64,000 nucleotides of DNA from an uncultured Marivita sp. (GCF_947488135.1 NZ_CANKYW010000001.1:806001-870000); one strand, 5' to 3'. Positions 34,717 through 43,354 are shown, counted from the stretch's first letter. The notes: generated by a model not told the origin, from the sequence alone. Numbers and translations are program-made.

Positions 34717-35460
34717 TCAAAGCGCCGCGCGGATCAGGATGCCCAGCCCCAAAAGCAGGGACAGCCCGATCAGCAGGCGTCTGAAGATGTTGTCCGAGAT
34801 CCGACGAAACACCGCAATGCCGATCTGCGCTGCCAGAAGCGACGTGGGCAGCGCGATTAGGAAGGCGGTGACGGTGGTCGACGTATAGGCCCCACGCCAC
34901 CAGAGCATCACGGTCGTGGTAAACAGAACGCTGACGTTGAAGGGTTGCAGCACCGCGCGGGTTTCGGCCTTGGGCCAGGGGCGCATGGAGCACCAGATCA
35001 CCGGCAGCGCGCCCGAGAGCGACGCCATCCCGCCCAGCACCCCGCCGGTCAATCCAACCATCGAATCGAGCACCGGGGTGCGGCGTTCGAATTTGGGCAG
35101 GTTCGCGCGGAAGCTGAAAAACCCGCCGTATACGATCAACAGCCCCCCGATCAACAGCTTGAGCGTGTCCGAGTCGATGAAAGTCAGCAGAGAAATCCCC
35201 ACCGGAACGCCAAGCAATCCGGGGATGATGAACCGCATCAGGCGCGGGACATTGCGGGTCAGCGCCTCGCGCACGACCCATAATCCCTGAAGCCCGGTGA
35301 CCACCGACATCAGCGACACGACCGCGACGGCACTGATTGGATCGAGCGCCACGAGGAAGAACCCAAGCGCGAAAAGTGCGGTGCCGGTGCCTGCGAGGCC
35401 GTTCACGAACCCTCCGGCGAAGGCCCCCAGAGTGATGAAGAGAATCGCTTCGGTGGTCAT
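34717..35460 (-). CDS. TSUP-family (TauE/SafE) membrane permease
   Basis: A 247-residue membrane protein with about eight hydrophobic helices in two repeats. LGAFAGGFVNGLAGTGTALFAL is the conserved N-terminal TSUP motif, and its counterpart is TGGVLGGMASLSGALPVIW. Known members export sulfite, sulfoacetate or other sulfonates, or take up sulfur anions. It overlaps the LysR stop (ATGA) and precedes a GST gene. Together with the sulfite-oxidase-family gene on the other strand it suggests that a sulfur anion is handled in this region. Confidence 0.88.
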   Translation of the reverse strand: MTTEAILFITLGAFAGGFVNGLAGTGTALFALGFFLVALDPISAVAVVSLMSVVTGLQGLWVVREALTRNVPRLMRFIIPGLLGVPVGISLLTFIDSDTLKLLIGGLLIVYGGFFSFRANLPKFERRTPVLDSMVGLTGGVLGGMASLSGALPVIWCSMRPWPKAETRAVLQPFNVSVLFTTTVMLWWRGAYTSTTVTAFLIALPTSLLAAQIGIAVFRRISDNIFRRLLIGLSLLLGLGILIRAAL

Positions 35461-36365
35461 GGAGCCTCGGTCTTGGGGGTATCCTTGGGGGGTGCGTGGT
35501 CTTCGACGGCGCGCAAGAGGGCCGCGTGGATTTCCTCGATCACGCGCAGTTTGGGATGCTCCTTGCGGTAGGCCAGTCCAAGCACCCGCGACGGCGCGCC
35601 GTCAAGCGCCACGTGGTTCAGCGGAATGGCATAGGCACTGGTCACACAAGAGCGCGGCACGATGGAGACGCCGAGGTTGGAATGCACCATGCTCGAGATC
35701 GCTTCGAGATTGCCAAGCTCCATCGCCTCGCTCACCCGGATGTTGTTTTCCTGAATCCAGGTTTCGATCAAGGTGCCCACCACAGCGTCGCGATTGAAGC
35801 GAATAAAAGGTTGCGTTTCCAGTATCTTGACGGGATCACTTTCAGTGACTTCCGAACCCGTGATCAGGTGCAGCGGCTCGGTTGCGATTTCGAGAAACGC
35901 CATGCCGAGGGGCATCAGGACGGGCTTCGTGATGATTGCCACATCGTAGTTGCCCCGATCCAGCCCGGACAAAAGCGCGGCGGTGAGCGCAGGGGTGATC
36001 CGCACGCGCAGATCGGGGAACCGCGCGCGCAGGATCGACATGGAGAGTGGTGCGAGACCGATGAGCGTCGTTGGCACCGCGCCCAGGACGACATCGCCAG
36101 TCAGCCCGTCATCGCCCAGAACCGACGGAACGAGATTGTCATAGTCCATCACCAGCTTGCGCGCGCGGGCGACAACGGCCCGACCGAGCGGCGTGAGTTC
36201 GGGGGTGCGGTGGCTGCGATCGAAAAGCGGGATACCAAGGTCGGTCTCCAGCGTGCGCATCTGCTGGCTGACGGCGGCATGGGTGATGAACACCGCATCC
36301 GCAGCCGCGCTGAAGGTCTTGTGATCCGCGACCGCGACCAGTGTTTTGAGCAATCTGATAGACAT
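35457..36365 (-). CDS. LysR-family transcriptional regulator
   Basis: A 302-residue regulator. The N-terminal winged helix-turn-helix is MSIRLLKTLVAVADHKTFSAAADAVFITHAAVSQQMRTLETDLGIPLFDRS, followed by a periplasmic-binding-like effector domain. It is the first gene of a three-gene minus unit (LysR, TSUP, GST) and is divergent from tctC across 125 bases holding LTTR-type dyads. The related box upstream of the SDH-like operon suggests it may control the whole 25.2-39.5 kb set. The effector is unknown. Confidence 0.92.
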   Translation of the reverse strand: MSIRLLKTLVAVADHKTFSAAADAVFITHAAVSQQMRTLETDLGIPLFDRSHRTPELTPLGRAVVARARKLVMDYDNLVPSVLGDDGLTGDVVLGAVPTTLIGLAPLSMSILRARFPDLRVRITPALTAALLSGLDRGNYDVAIITKPVLMPLGMAFLEIATEPLHLITGSEVTESDPVKILETQPFIRFNRDAVVGTLIETWIQENNIRVSEAMELGNLEAISSMVHSNLGVSIVPRSCVTSAYAIPLNHVALDGAPSRVLGLAYRKEHPKLRVIEEIHAALLRAVEDHAPPKDTPKTEAP

Positions 36366-36387
36366 TCGGGGGTTTATGTTGGTTTTG

Positions 36388-36446
36388 CTTACAGAACTTG
36401 TAATTTTTTATTTCTTCGTCAAAGCTCTACTTAAGGTTAACGTAAG
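36388..36446. promoter_or_regulatory. LysR-type operator dyads in the lysR-tctC divergent space
   Basis: Two candidates are visible. CTTAC-AGAACTT-GTAA (36388-36403) contains TAC-N7-GTA, a T-N11-A core. CTTA-AGGTTAACG-TAAG (36430-36446) is centred near a GTTAAC core. They lie 22-80 bases upstream of the LysR start and about 45-100 bases upstream of tctC, typical spacing for an LTTR that represses itself and activates the divergent gene. Confidence 0.5.
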
Positions 36447-36490
36447 TCAAGAGCCCTCGGGAGGGGTGAAATTCAAAACGGGAGGACAGT

Positions 36491-37468
36491 ATGAAACTTC
36501 GGACACTCGGTTCGGCGATTGCGGTTGGTGTGGGTGTGATGGCCGGGGCCGCGATGGCGGAATACCCAGAACGCCCCATCAACATGATCATTCCTTACGG
36601 CGCGGGCGGGGCGACGGACATCTCCGCACGCACCATCGCAGAGCCTCTGGGCACGGCGGTCGGTCAGGCCCTTGTTATGGCCAACGTCACCGGTGCAGGC
36701 GGCGCGACTGGATCGGTGGCGGTGCAGAACGCCAAGCCAGACGGTTACACGATGCTGTTTGCACGGGTCGGATCGCATTCCGTGAACCCGGCGATGAAAG
36801 CGACCTTGCCCTACACGCTGGATGATTTCCGCTTCGTGACCGTCTACGAGATCAACCCCGTGGCCTGCGCCGTGCGCCCGGACAGCGGGATCGAGTCGAT
36901 GGACGATCTGATCGCCAAGGTGAACGAGGGTGGAGTCAGCTATTCGTCCTCGGGTGTCGGATCATTGCTGCACCTTGCCGGTGCGATGGTGCTCAAGGAA
37001 TTCGGAGTGGAAAACCCGCTCGAGCAGGCAACGCATATTCCGCAGAAGGGCGGCGGTGAAGCTGCAACCGCGGTTCTGAACGGAACGGCGACGTTCATCT
37101 GCACGAACTCCTCGGCGCTGGCCAATTTCGTGGCAAACAACCAGCTCAAGCCGCTCATGGTGACGACGCAGGACCCGGTCGAAGGCTTCGACGTGCCGAC
37201 CGCGAACGATCTGGGCAAGCCGCGCCTGAACCAGCTTGTCGGCTGGACCGGCATCGCAGGGCCCGACGGGCTTCCCGATGATGTCGCGGCCATATGGGGT
37301 GAGTGGATGGCGACCGCCACGCAGGACGCCAAGTTCCGCGAGACGATGGAATCCGTGGGCTCGGTCATCACTTTGATGAGCCCGGACGAGGCCAACGCCT
37401 TCATCGAAGAGCAGTACAACACGTTCAAGGCTCTGGTGGACGAACTGGGGATGCGGGTCGAGGGGTGA
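36491..37468 (+). CDS. TTT-family substrate-binding protein (TctC-like)
   Basis: A 325-residue periplasmic binding protein of the tripartite tricarboxylate transporter family. The signal peptide MKLRTLGSAIAVGVGVMAGAAMA is cleaved before EYPERPINMIIPYGAGGATD, the usual TctC start with the ligand-contact loop. Later motifs are GAGGATGSVAVQNAKPDGYTML and VGWTGIAGPDGLPDDV. TTT binding proteins take citrate, tartrate, terephthalate and other carboxylates; here the neighbours suggest a dicarboxylate-like ligand. The SD GGAGGA lies five bases before the ATG. It is divergent from LysR and followed by tctB and tctA. Confidence 0.93.
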   Translation: MKLRTLGSAIAVGVGVMAGAAMAEYPERPINMIIPYGAGGATDISARTIAEPLGTAVGQALVMANVTGAGGATGSVAVQNAKPDGYTMLFARVGSHSVNPAMKATLPYTLDDFRFVTVYEINPVACAVRPDSGIESMDDLIAKVNEGGVSYSSSGVGSLLHLAGAMVLKEFGVENPLEQATHIPQKGGGEAATAVLNGTATFICTNSSALANFVANNQLKPLMVTTQDPVEGFDVPTANDLGKPRLNQLVGWTGIAGPDGLPDDVAAIWGEWMATATQDAKFRETMESVGSVITLMSPDEANAFIEEQYNTFKALVDELGMRVEG

Positions 37469-37499
37469 TCGCTGATCCCTTGATCTGAGCCTGACTTGC

Positions 37500-37521
37500 G
37501 CCGGGGCCCTTGGGTCTCGGC
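37500..37521 (+). terminator. Stem-loop between tctC and tctB
   Basis: GCCGGGGCCC pairs with GGGTCTCGGC (ten positions, two of them G-T wobbles) with a tight loop. Only GTTTCC follows, so it is more likely an mRNA-stabilising or partial-termination hairpin than a full stop. Such hairpins often keep the binding protein more abundant than the membrane parts. Confidence 0.45.
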
Positions 37522-37548
37522 GTTTCCACCTGCGGAGCGTCCCTGTCC

Positions 37549-38046
37549 ATGTCTGAGAAATCCTTGCACCTGCGCCTCGGGATCATCGTATCCCTGTTCG
37601 CGCTTTTCCTTGTTTTCTACGCCATTCCTTCCTTCGTGTTCGCCCCGTCGAACGTGCGCAACATCATCCTGTCACCGGTGTTCTGGCCCTACGTTCTGGC
37701 CGGTTTGACCGGGACCATCGGTCTTGGCTTGGTGTTCAACGCGCTTACCTCGGCACCGGACACTCCGTTCGACGATGAAGAAAGCGTGCATCCCGAAGGC
37801 AGCGCGCCCTGGATGCGGCTGGCCGCGTTGGCGGTCATCATGGTGCTGGTCATGTTCGGCTTACCGCGCCTTGGCATGGTCTGGACCGCGATGCTGGCCT
37901 TTGCGGCCTGCGCGTTCCTGTTCCGCACCCGCCATCCGATCGTCGCTGTGATCTGCGCGGTGGTGGTGCCGCTCTTGCTCTACGCCTTCTTCGCGCATGT
38001 CGCGGGTGTGGCGATCCCGCAGGGCAACTTCGTGAGGCTGCCATGA
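37549..38046 (+). CDS. TTT-family small membrane subunit (TctB-like)
   Basis: A 165-residue protein with four hydrophobic helices (LGIIVSLFALFLVFYAIPSFVF, VFWPYVLAGLTGTIGLGLVF, LAALAVIMVLVMFGLPRLGMVWTAMLAFAACAFLF and VAVICAVVVPLLLYAFFAHV), the standard TctB layout. The subunit pairs with TctA to form the permease. The track begins at TTG 37510; ATG 37549 (MSEKSLHLR) is preferred, with GGAG further upstream. Its stop overlaps tctA (ATGA). Confidence 0.88.
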   Translation: MSEKSLHLRLGIIVSLFALFLVFYAIPSFVFAPSNVRNIILSPVFWPYVLAGLTGTIGLGLVFNALTSAPDTPFDDEESVHPEGSAPWMRLAALAVIMVLVMFGLPRLGMVWTAMLAFAACAFLFRTRHPIVAVICAVVVPLLLYAFFAHVAGVAIPQGNFVRLP

Positions 38047-39533
38047 GCCTGTTGGACAGCCTTGCCGCGGGCTTTGCGCTTGTCGGGAATTTCGAAGCGT
38101 TTTTCATGCTGTTCTGCGGTCTGGTGATCGGCGTCGTGGCGGGCGCGATCCCGGGCCTGTCGGCCACGATGGCGGTGGCGCTGACGCTGCCGTTCACCTT
38201 TGCGATGACGCCGATCAACGCGATCCTGCTGTTGCTTGGGGTCTACAAGGGCGGCATCTTCGGCGGCTCGATCCCGGCAATTCTCATCAAGACGCCCGGA
38301 ACACCCGCGTCGTCGGCGACGATCCTCGACGGGCACCCGATGGCCGAGCGGGGTGAGGCGGGCAGGGCGCTGGGCATGGCGCTTTATGCGTCCTGCACGG
38401 CGGATGCGGTGTCGAACCTTGCGCTGATCCTCTTTGCCGGATGGCTTGCGTCCTTTGCGCTCAACTTCGGGCCGCCCGAGTTCTTTGCGCTGATCCTGTT
38501 CTCGCTCACCATCATCGCGGGCGTGTCGGGCGAAAGCCTGCTGCGCGGCGCGTTGTCGGCTTTGGCCGGGCTGCTGCTGGCGACGGTAGGGCTTGATCTG
38601 GTCTACGGGACCAACCGCTTTACCTTCGGCGATCCGAACATGATGGGCGGGCTGAATTTCATCGCTGTTCTGATCGGTCTCTTCGCTATCCCCGAGATCA
38701 TCGCGATGGCGTGGAACCCGGTCGCGCATCTGGGGCGCACGCGGGCCTTGGGCAAATCGCGCTGCACCTTTGCCGACTACGCGCGCAGCTTCAAAAGCAT
38801 CATCCGGGGCAGCATGATCGGCGTGTTCCTGGGCTCCATCCCCGGGATCGGGGCGGCGCCTGCGGCCTTCCTCAGCTATTCCGAAGCGCGGCGCACGTCG
38901 AAGAACAAGGCGAATTTCGGCAAGGGCGAGATCGAGGGCGTCGCGGCATCCGAGGCGGGCAACAACGGCGTGGCGGGCGCCACGCTCATCCCGCTGCTGG
39001 CGCTGGGCGTGCCGGGGGACGTGATCACGGCCATCATCATCGGGGCCTTCATGGTGCATGGGCTGCAACCCGGTCCGATGATGTTTATCCTCAACGTGGA
39101 TATCATCTACGGCCTCTTTATCGGCCTGATCGTGAGTTCGGTGTTCCTGCTCGTCGTCGGATCGGTGGCGATCCGGGGGTTCCGCTTCGTAGCGGATGTG
39201 CCCAAGCGGATCCTGATGCCGGGGGTTCTGATCCTGTGCATCTATGGTGTGTTCGCGGTGAACAACAACATCTTCGACGTGGGTGTGATGTTCGTCATGG
39301 GGTGGCTCGGCTACATCATGATGCGCAACCGCATCCCGGCGGCGCCATTCCTGATTGCCTTCATCCTTGGCCCGCTGCTGGAGGACAATTTCCGCCAGTC
39401 GATGCTGATGTCGGGCAGTGATCCAAGCATCCTCTTCCGGGGGCCGATCACCTGGTTCTTCTGGTTCCTGACTTGCCTGACCGTGTTCGCCATCACCCGC
39501 AGCACGCTGCGCAAGAAGGTGCCGCTCAGTTGA
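38043..39533 (+). CDS. TTT-family large permease subunit (TctA-like)
   Basis: A 496-residue permease with about twelve helices. Family motifs are GLVIGVVAGAIPGLSATMAVALTLPFTF, YKGGIFGGSIPAILIKTPGTPASSAT, the second-half repeat GSMIGVFLGSIPGIGAAPAAFLSY, and GVAASEAGNNGVAGATLIPLLALGVPGD. It uses the ion gradient to import the ligand delivered by TctC. Its last eight bases overlap the 3' end of the convergent exonuclease gene. Confidence 0.95.
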   Translation: MSLLDSLAAGFALVGNFEAFFMLFCGLVIGVVAGAIPGLSATMAVALTLPFTFAMTPINAILLLLGVYKGGIFGGSIPAILIKTPGTPASSATILDGHPMAERGEAGRALGMALYASCTADAVSNLALILFAGWLASFALNFGPPEFFALILFSLTIIAGVSGESLLRGALSALAGLLLATVGLDLVYGTNRFTFGDPNMMGGLNFIAVLIGLFAIPEIIAMAWNPVAHLGRTRALGKSRCTFADYARSFKSIIRGSMIGVFLGSIPGIGAAPAAFLSYSEARRTSKNKANFGKGEIEGVAASEAGNNGVAGATLIPLLALGVPGDVITAIIIGAFMVHGLQPGPMMFILNVDIIYGLFIGLIVSSVFLLVVGSVAIRGFRFVADVPKRILMPGVLILCIYGVFAVNNNIFDVGVMFVMGWLGYIMMRNRIPAAPFLIAFILGPLLEDNFRQSMLMSGSDPSILFRGPITWFFWFLTCLTVFAITRSTLRKKVPLS

Positions 39534-40944
39534 GATCTTCGAGGAGACGCCCGTGACGGCGCGTCTCTTCGATGACCTGACCGAAGGTGGTCAGCCCGCG
39601 CGCCTCGAGCATCGGCAGCATCCTGACCAGCACCTCGGCGGTGGCACGCGCATCCCCCAAGGCCGTGTGGCGCAGATCGTTCGGGATGGTGACGTTCAAC
39701 CGCTCGCACAGCGCGTCCAGCGTGTGACGTTCGCTGGCCCCGAACAGCACGGCGGACAAGAGGACCGTATCGAGGATAGGGTGATCCCAAGTGACGCCGG
39801 TGTCCTTCGCCTGACGGTGCAGAAACGCCATGTCGAAGGGCGCGTTATGCGCGACGATCACCGCATCGCGGGAAAAGTCGTGGAACCGTTTTGCGACCAC
39901 GCGGATGTCCGGCTTCCCGCGCACCATCGCATCCGTGACCTTGTGCACCTTGGTCGAGGCGGGCGGGATCGGGCGACCGGGATCGACGAGTTGGTTGATG
40001 ACCTCGCCCTCGATGATGCGCCCGTTCAGAACGCGAACGGCGCCAAGCTGCACCACATCGTCCTTGTGCGGCAGAAGCCCGGTGGTTTCGGTGTCGAAGA
40101 CCGAAAAGCAGAGCGAGCGTATCGGGCGGTCGAGGATGTGCATCTCGGCCGCGCCCCGATGCTGGTCCAGCAGGTCGAAATCATAGACAAGCGGTCGCGA
40201 CGCGTCGGGTGAGATATCGAGCGTCTGGCTGTCGATGATCATCAGGTAGCCGCCGCCCTCCATCGGTTTCAGCTTGGTGTCGAAGCTCTGCGTGCCGTCA
40301 TGGGATTGCGCGGTGAAGCTGACATCCTTGCCCGTCCGGCCAAGCTTGCTTACCGCCGCGCCAAGGCTTTTGGCGTCGAAATATTCGGTGATCGACGCGT
40401 TGAGCCGTGCGACGCCCAACTGGGCCAGCACCTCGGCGGCCTGTCCGTCGTAAAGCACGATCTGCCCCGTGGGGCCGACAAGGATCGTGGCCACCGGGAT
40501 CTCGGTCAGAAGCGCGGTCAGGCGTGCCTTTTCTGCAGACAGGCGCGCGGTTTCGCTGGCAATCGCCTGTGCCGTGCTGACGGCGGTTTCGTTGAGTTGC
40601 CGCGTCACCGCCGACGCAGCGGGGGCCAGATCGCCAAGATACCGCGCCGCGGTCATGTCCAGCTCACCCGCGACCCCGGCATGGGCGCGCGAGCGCATCT
40701 GCGAGGCCAGCCGTTCGATGGGTTTGGCGACGTTTTCGTCAAAGAGCAGCCAGACCCCGGCGGTCAGCGCAAGGATCAGGAACGCGGCGAGGATCGCGGC
40801 GAAGGTGAAGCCGTTGGCCGCCGTGGTCTCGAGCGCGCGACCGTAGCCGAACCACAGCGCGAGGCCGACCGAGGCCAGACCGCCGAGGCCCAGCAGAACG
40901 AAAAACAGGAAGATGCGGGTGCGCAGGCTGAGGCTCGAAAACAT
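39526..40944 (-). CDS. Membrane-tethered DnaQ-type 3'-5' exonuclease with PAS-like domain
   Basis: A 472-residue protein. Two N-terminal helices (RTRIFLFFVLLGLGGLASVGLALWF, and FAAILAAFLILALTAGVWLLF) are followed by a HAMP-like/helical linker (NVAKPIERLASQMRSR), a PAS-like domain (about residues 175-270, LTEIPVATILVGPTGQIVLYDG) and a DEDDh exonuclease domain with CFSVFDTETTGLLP, VAHNAPFDMAFL and HTALGDARATAEVL. The fold is that of the Pol III epsilon subunit, but the sensor-like front suggests a regulated, membrane-bound nuclease. The start at ATG 40944 gives the family N-terminus; its SD is weak. It is the last gene of the acetate module. Confidence 0.88.
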   Translation of the reverse strand: MFSSLSLRTRIFLFFVLLGLGGLASVGLALWFGYGRALETTAANGFTFAAILAAFLILALTAGVWLLFDENVAKPIERLASQMRSRAHAGVAGELDMTAARYLGDLAPAASAVTRQLNETAVSTAQAIASETARLSAEKARLTALLTEIPVATILVGPTGQIVLYDGQAAEVLAQLGVARLNASITEYFDAKSLGAAVSKLGRTGKDVSFTAQSHDGTQSFDTKLKPMEGGGYLMIIDSQTLDISPDASRPLVYDFDLLDQHRGAAEMHILDRPIRSLCFSVFDTETTGLLPHKDDVVQLGAVRVLNGRIIEGEVINQLVDPGRPIPPASTKVHKVTDAMVRGKPDIRVVAKRFHDFSRDAVIVAHNAPFDMAFLHRQAKDTGVTWDHPILDTVLLSAVLFGASERHTLDALCERLNVTIPNDLRHTALGDARATAEVLVRMLPMLEARGLTTFGQVIEETRRHGRLLEDLN

Positions 40945-40948
40945 CGCG

Positions 40949-41449
40949 TCACCCCCGGTCACAGACGCCGCTGACGATGGGATCGTCTGCGGTGGTGTCG
41001 CGCCATACCGGATCGCCGCCATCGCCGAAGGCAGGATCGGCCCTCTGGCCGGTCCGGCAGTTCACCATAAGCTCGACCGACTGAACGGTGCCCCAGCGAC
41101 GGAAGAAATAGACGTCGGCCATGAAGAGGTTTTCGTCCTCGGAGTTGCTGCGCACATTGCCGGTATCCAGCGCGATGAAACGGTCGGTGTAGGGCGCGAG
41201 ATAGGTCCACGGGCGATAGAAGGCGGTGCTGTCGGCGGTCTGCACCACCTGAAGACCCTCGGGCAGCGCCTCGGCCGTGCGGTCGAACCAGCTGTATTCG
41301 CTGCTGATCGTCACGGCCAGCATTGCCGCACCCGCCGCCACGGGGATGAGCCATTTGGGCACCCGACCGCCTGCCGCGCGCGAGACAAGCATCATCACAC
41401 CGGCCCCGGCCACACCGGCCACGATCACCGCGATCAGTTCCAGAAACAT
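40949..41449 (-). CDS. Uncharacterised membrane-anchored protein
   Basis: A 166-residue protein with two N-terminal hydrophobic helices (LELIAVIVAGVAGAGVMMLV and WLIPVAAGAAMLAVTI) and a soluble, probably periplasmic, part with EYSWFDRTAEALPEGLQVVQTADSTAFYRPWTYLAPYTDRFIALD and two cysteines (VNCRTGQ, GVCDRG). The track starts five codons earlier; ATG 41449 has a GGGAGGA SD seven bases upstream. It lies between the DUF294 and exonuclease genes with short gaps on both sides, so it belongs to the same unit. I do not recognise a named family. Confidence 0.7.
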   Translation of the reverse strand: MFLELIAVIVAGVAGAGVMMLVSRAAGGRVPKWLIPVAAGAAMLAVTISSEYSWFDRTAEALPEGLQVVQTADSTAFYRPWTYLAPYTDRFIALDTGNVRSNSEDENLFMADVYFFRRWGTVQSVELMVNCRTGQRADPAFGDGGDPVWRDTTADDPIVSGVCDRG

Positions 41450-41474
41450 CCAACGTCCTCCCAAACGATGCGGG

Positions 41475-43298
41475 TCAGCTTAACATGCCGCGCCCGTGTC
41501 CCACTGCCGATTGCAGCGACTTTATCACCACAAACGCATCCCGTAGATGACTTCGCTCAAAGTCCGACAGCGATGTCGGGCTCAGGAAGTTGTCCGGCAC
41601 AACGCCCGCGCGGACCTGTTCGGCCTGATGCTCCAGCCGGGTCTCGGCGATGAGGTCATAGGCATCGCGCAGATCCTGTCCACCGGATTGGCTGAGCACG
41701 CCCGCCGCGATCGCCGCTTCGATCCGCGCCGCCGTGTTCACCGCGGTCAGCTTGCCCCGCAACGCGTAGATGCGGCCAAGGTCCACCACCGGCACCACGC
41801 CGTTGTGCTTGAGGTCGATCATGTTCTTGTGCTCGCCCGACCGGATCGTGGCGAAGCCGCGCAAGAGGCCCAGGGGCGGCGTGTGCTTGAGCGAGTTCGA
41901 CACCATATGCGCGACGAAGATCGAATTGGCCGATGCGCGGCGCAGGGTTTCGGCCTGCAAATCCTCGAACAAAGCCTTCGTGCCGCCGATGGGGCGCAGG
42001 TCGAACATGACGCTGGCCAGCATCTGCGCCTCGGGCGACGGTGTCTTGATCCAGCCCGCGAAATAGTCGCGCCAGACGCGTACGGGCTGGCGCCATCGCG
42101 GGTTCGTGGCCATCATGTCGCCCGGGCAATAGACATAGCCGCAGGTATCCAGACCGTCGCAGACGAACCGGGCCAAGGCTTCGAAATAGGGCATGTCGGC
42201 GTCGGTCACGCTGTCGTCTAGGAAGAGGCAATTGTCCTGATCGCTGACGCCGGTCTGTTCCTGCCGCCCCTGGCTGCCGCAGGCGAGCCACAGATACGGC
42301 ACCGGCGGTGCGCCAAGCTGCGCTTCGGCAAGGGCGAGAAGGCGGCGCGTCGCGGTGTCGGCGACGTCGGTGATGAGACGGGTGATGACCTCGTGCCGAT
42401 TGCCGCCCGCCACGAGTTGCGCCAGCAGTTGCGGGATGCGGTGGGTGACTTTCGCCATCGCCTCGGCGCTGTCGGAATGCGCGATCTCGGACACCAGCTC
42501 GGCCGAGCTGACCGCCTGGAACCGCGTCAGATCGGTTTGCGTGACGATGCCCACAAGCTTGTCCGCCTGGCACACGGGGATATGCCCGATGCGGCGCTCC
42601 ATCATCATGTGCAGAACGTCCGACCCGATGGCCGACGGGGGCAGGGTGACGGGATCGGGCGTCATCACGCGGGCGATGGGCGTGTCGAAGGGCAGGCCGT
42701 CCCCCACCACCTTGCCGGACAGATCGCGGATCGTGGCGATGCCCCGCAGCGCGTCGCCCTCGGCCACGCAGATCGACGACACATGCGCATCGCGCATCAG
42801 CCGTGCGGCGGTCTGAACATCGGTTTCGGGCGGGCAGGTCAGCGGCGATGTCGCCATCAGCGCCTCGACCCGGGTTGTGGCAAGGCTTGCCTTGTTCGGT
42901 TTTTCCATCCGGCTGCGGTTGAAAAAGCGCCGGAAGGCGGGGTCTTCGTTCATCGCCTGATGAAAGCGCGCAGCCGGAAGCAGCAGCAAGGTGCTGTCGG
43001 TTACGGCGCGGGCCGATGTCAGGCTGGCCCCGTCGCGCAAGAGACCCCGTTCCCCGAAGGAATTGCGCGGCCCCAGAAGCGAGATCGGAACATCGTGTTC
43101 GTCGCGGATCTCGACGTCGCCGGTGTAGACCACATACAGACCCGCAAGCGTGCTGCCGAGTTGATATACCTTGGCCCCCGCAGCGAAATCCTGCACGTCG
43201 ATGGTTTCGATCAGCGTTTGCAGGGCGGCGGGTTCCATCGCGTCATAGGGATGGATCGCCGACAGGAACTGCGCAATCGACTGGGGATCAAGCGTCAT
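41475..43298 (-). CDS. cNMP-binding/CBS/DUF294 putative nucleotidyltransferase
   Basis: A 607-residue signalling-type protein in four parts: a cyclic-nucleotide-binding-like domain (about 20-115, GLYVVYTGDVEIRDEH, SFGERGLLRDG), a CBS pair (about 145-265, VSSICVAEGDALRGIATIRDLS, GHIPVCQADKLVGIVTQTDL), a DUF294 nucleotidyltransferase-like domain (LWLACGSQGRQEQTGVSDQDNCLFLDD, with the GSxGRxE...DQDN metal pattern) and a helical DUF294 C-terminal domain. It resembles a GlnD-type nucleotidyltransferase under nucleotide control. ATG 43298 is used; a TTG seven codons earlier is also open, and neither has a clear SD. It is found beside the symporter genes in many proteobacteria, pointing to acetate regulation. 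Confidence 0.9.
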   Translation of the reverse strand: MTLDPQSIAQFLSAIHPYDAMEPAALQTLIETIDVQDFAAGAKVYQLGSTLAGLYVVYTGDVEIRDEHDVPISLLGPRNSFGERGLLRDGASLTSARAVTDSTLLLLPAARFHQAMNEDPAFRRFFNRSRMEKPNKASLATTRVEALMATSPLTCPPETDVQTAARLMRDAHVSSICVAEGDALRGIATIRDLSGKVVGDGLPFDTPIARVMTPDPVTLPPSAIGSDVLHMMMERRIGHIPVCQADKLVGIVTQTDLTRFQAVSSAELVSEIAHSDSAEAMAKVTHRIPQLLAQLVAGGNRHEVITRLITDVADTATRRLLALAEAQLGAPPVPYLWLACGSQGRQEQTGVSDQDNCLFLDDSVTDADMPYFEALARFVCDGLDTCGYVYCPGDMMATNPRWRQPVRVWRDYFAGWIKTPSPEAQMLASVMFDLRPIGGTKALFEDLQAETLRRASANSIFVAHMVSNSLKHTPPLGLLRGFATIRSGEHKNMIDLKHNGVVPVVDLGRIYALRGKLTAVNTAARIEAAIAAGVLSQSGGQDLRDAYDLIAETRLEHQAEQVRAGVVPDNFLSPTSLSDFERSHLRDAFVVIKSLQSAVGHGRGMLS

Positions 43299-43321
43299 TT
43301 CAGGGGTCCGTTCATCCAAGT

Positions 43322-43354
43322 AAAAAGTCCCGCCCCGGACAACCGGCGCGGGAC
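43322..43354 (-). terminator. Rho-independent terminator after the symporter gene
   Basis: On the minus strand GTCCCGC...GCGGGAC forms a seven-base stem with inner pairing, followed by TTTTT. It starts 43 bases after the symporter stop and lies just before the DUF294 start. Downstream genes must then depend on read-through or an internal promoter, which would keep them less expressed than the transporter. Confidence 0.78.
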
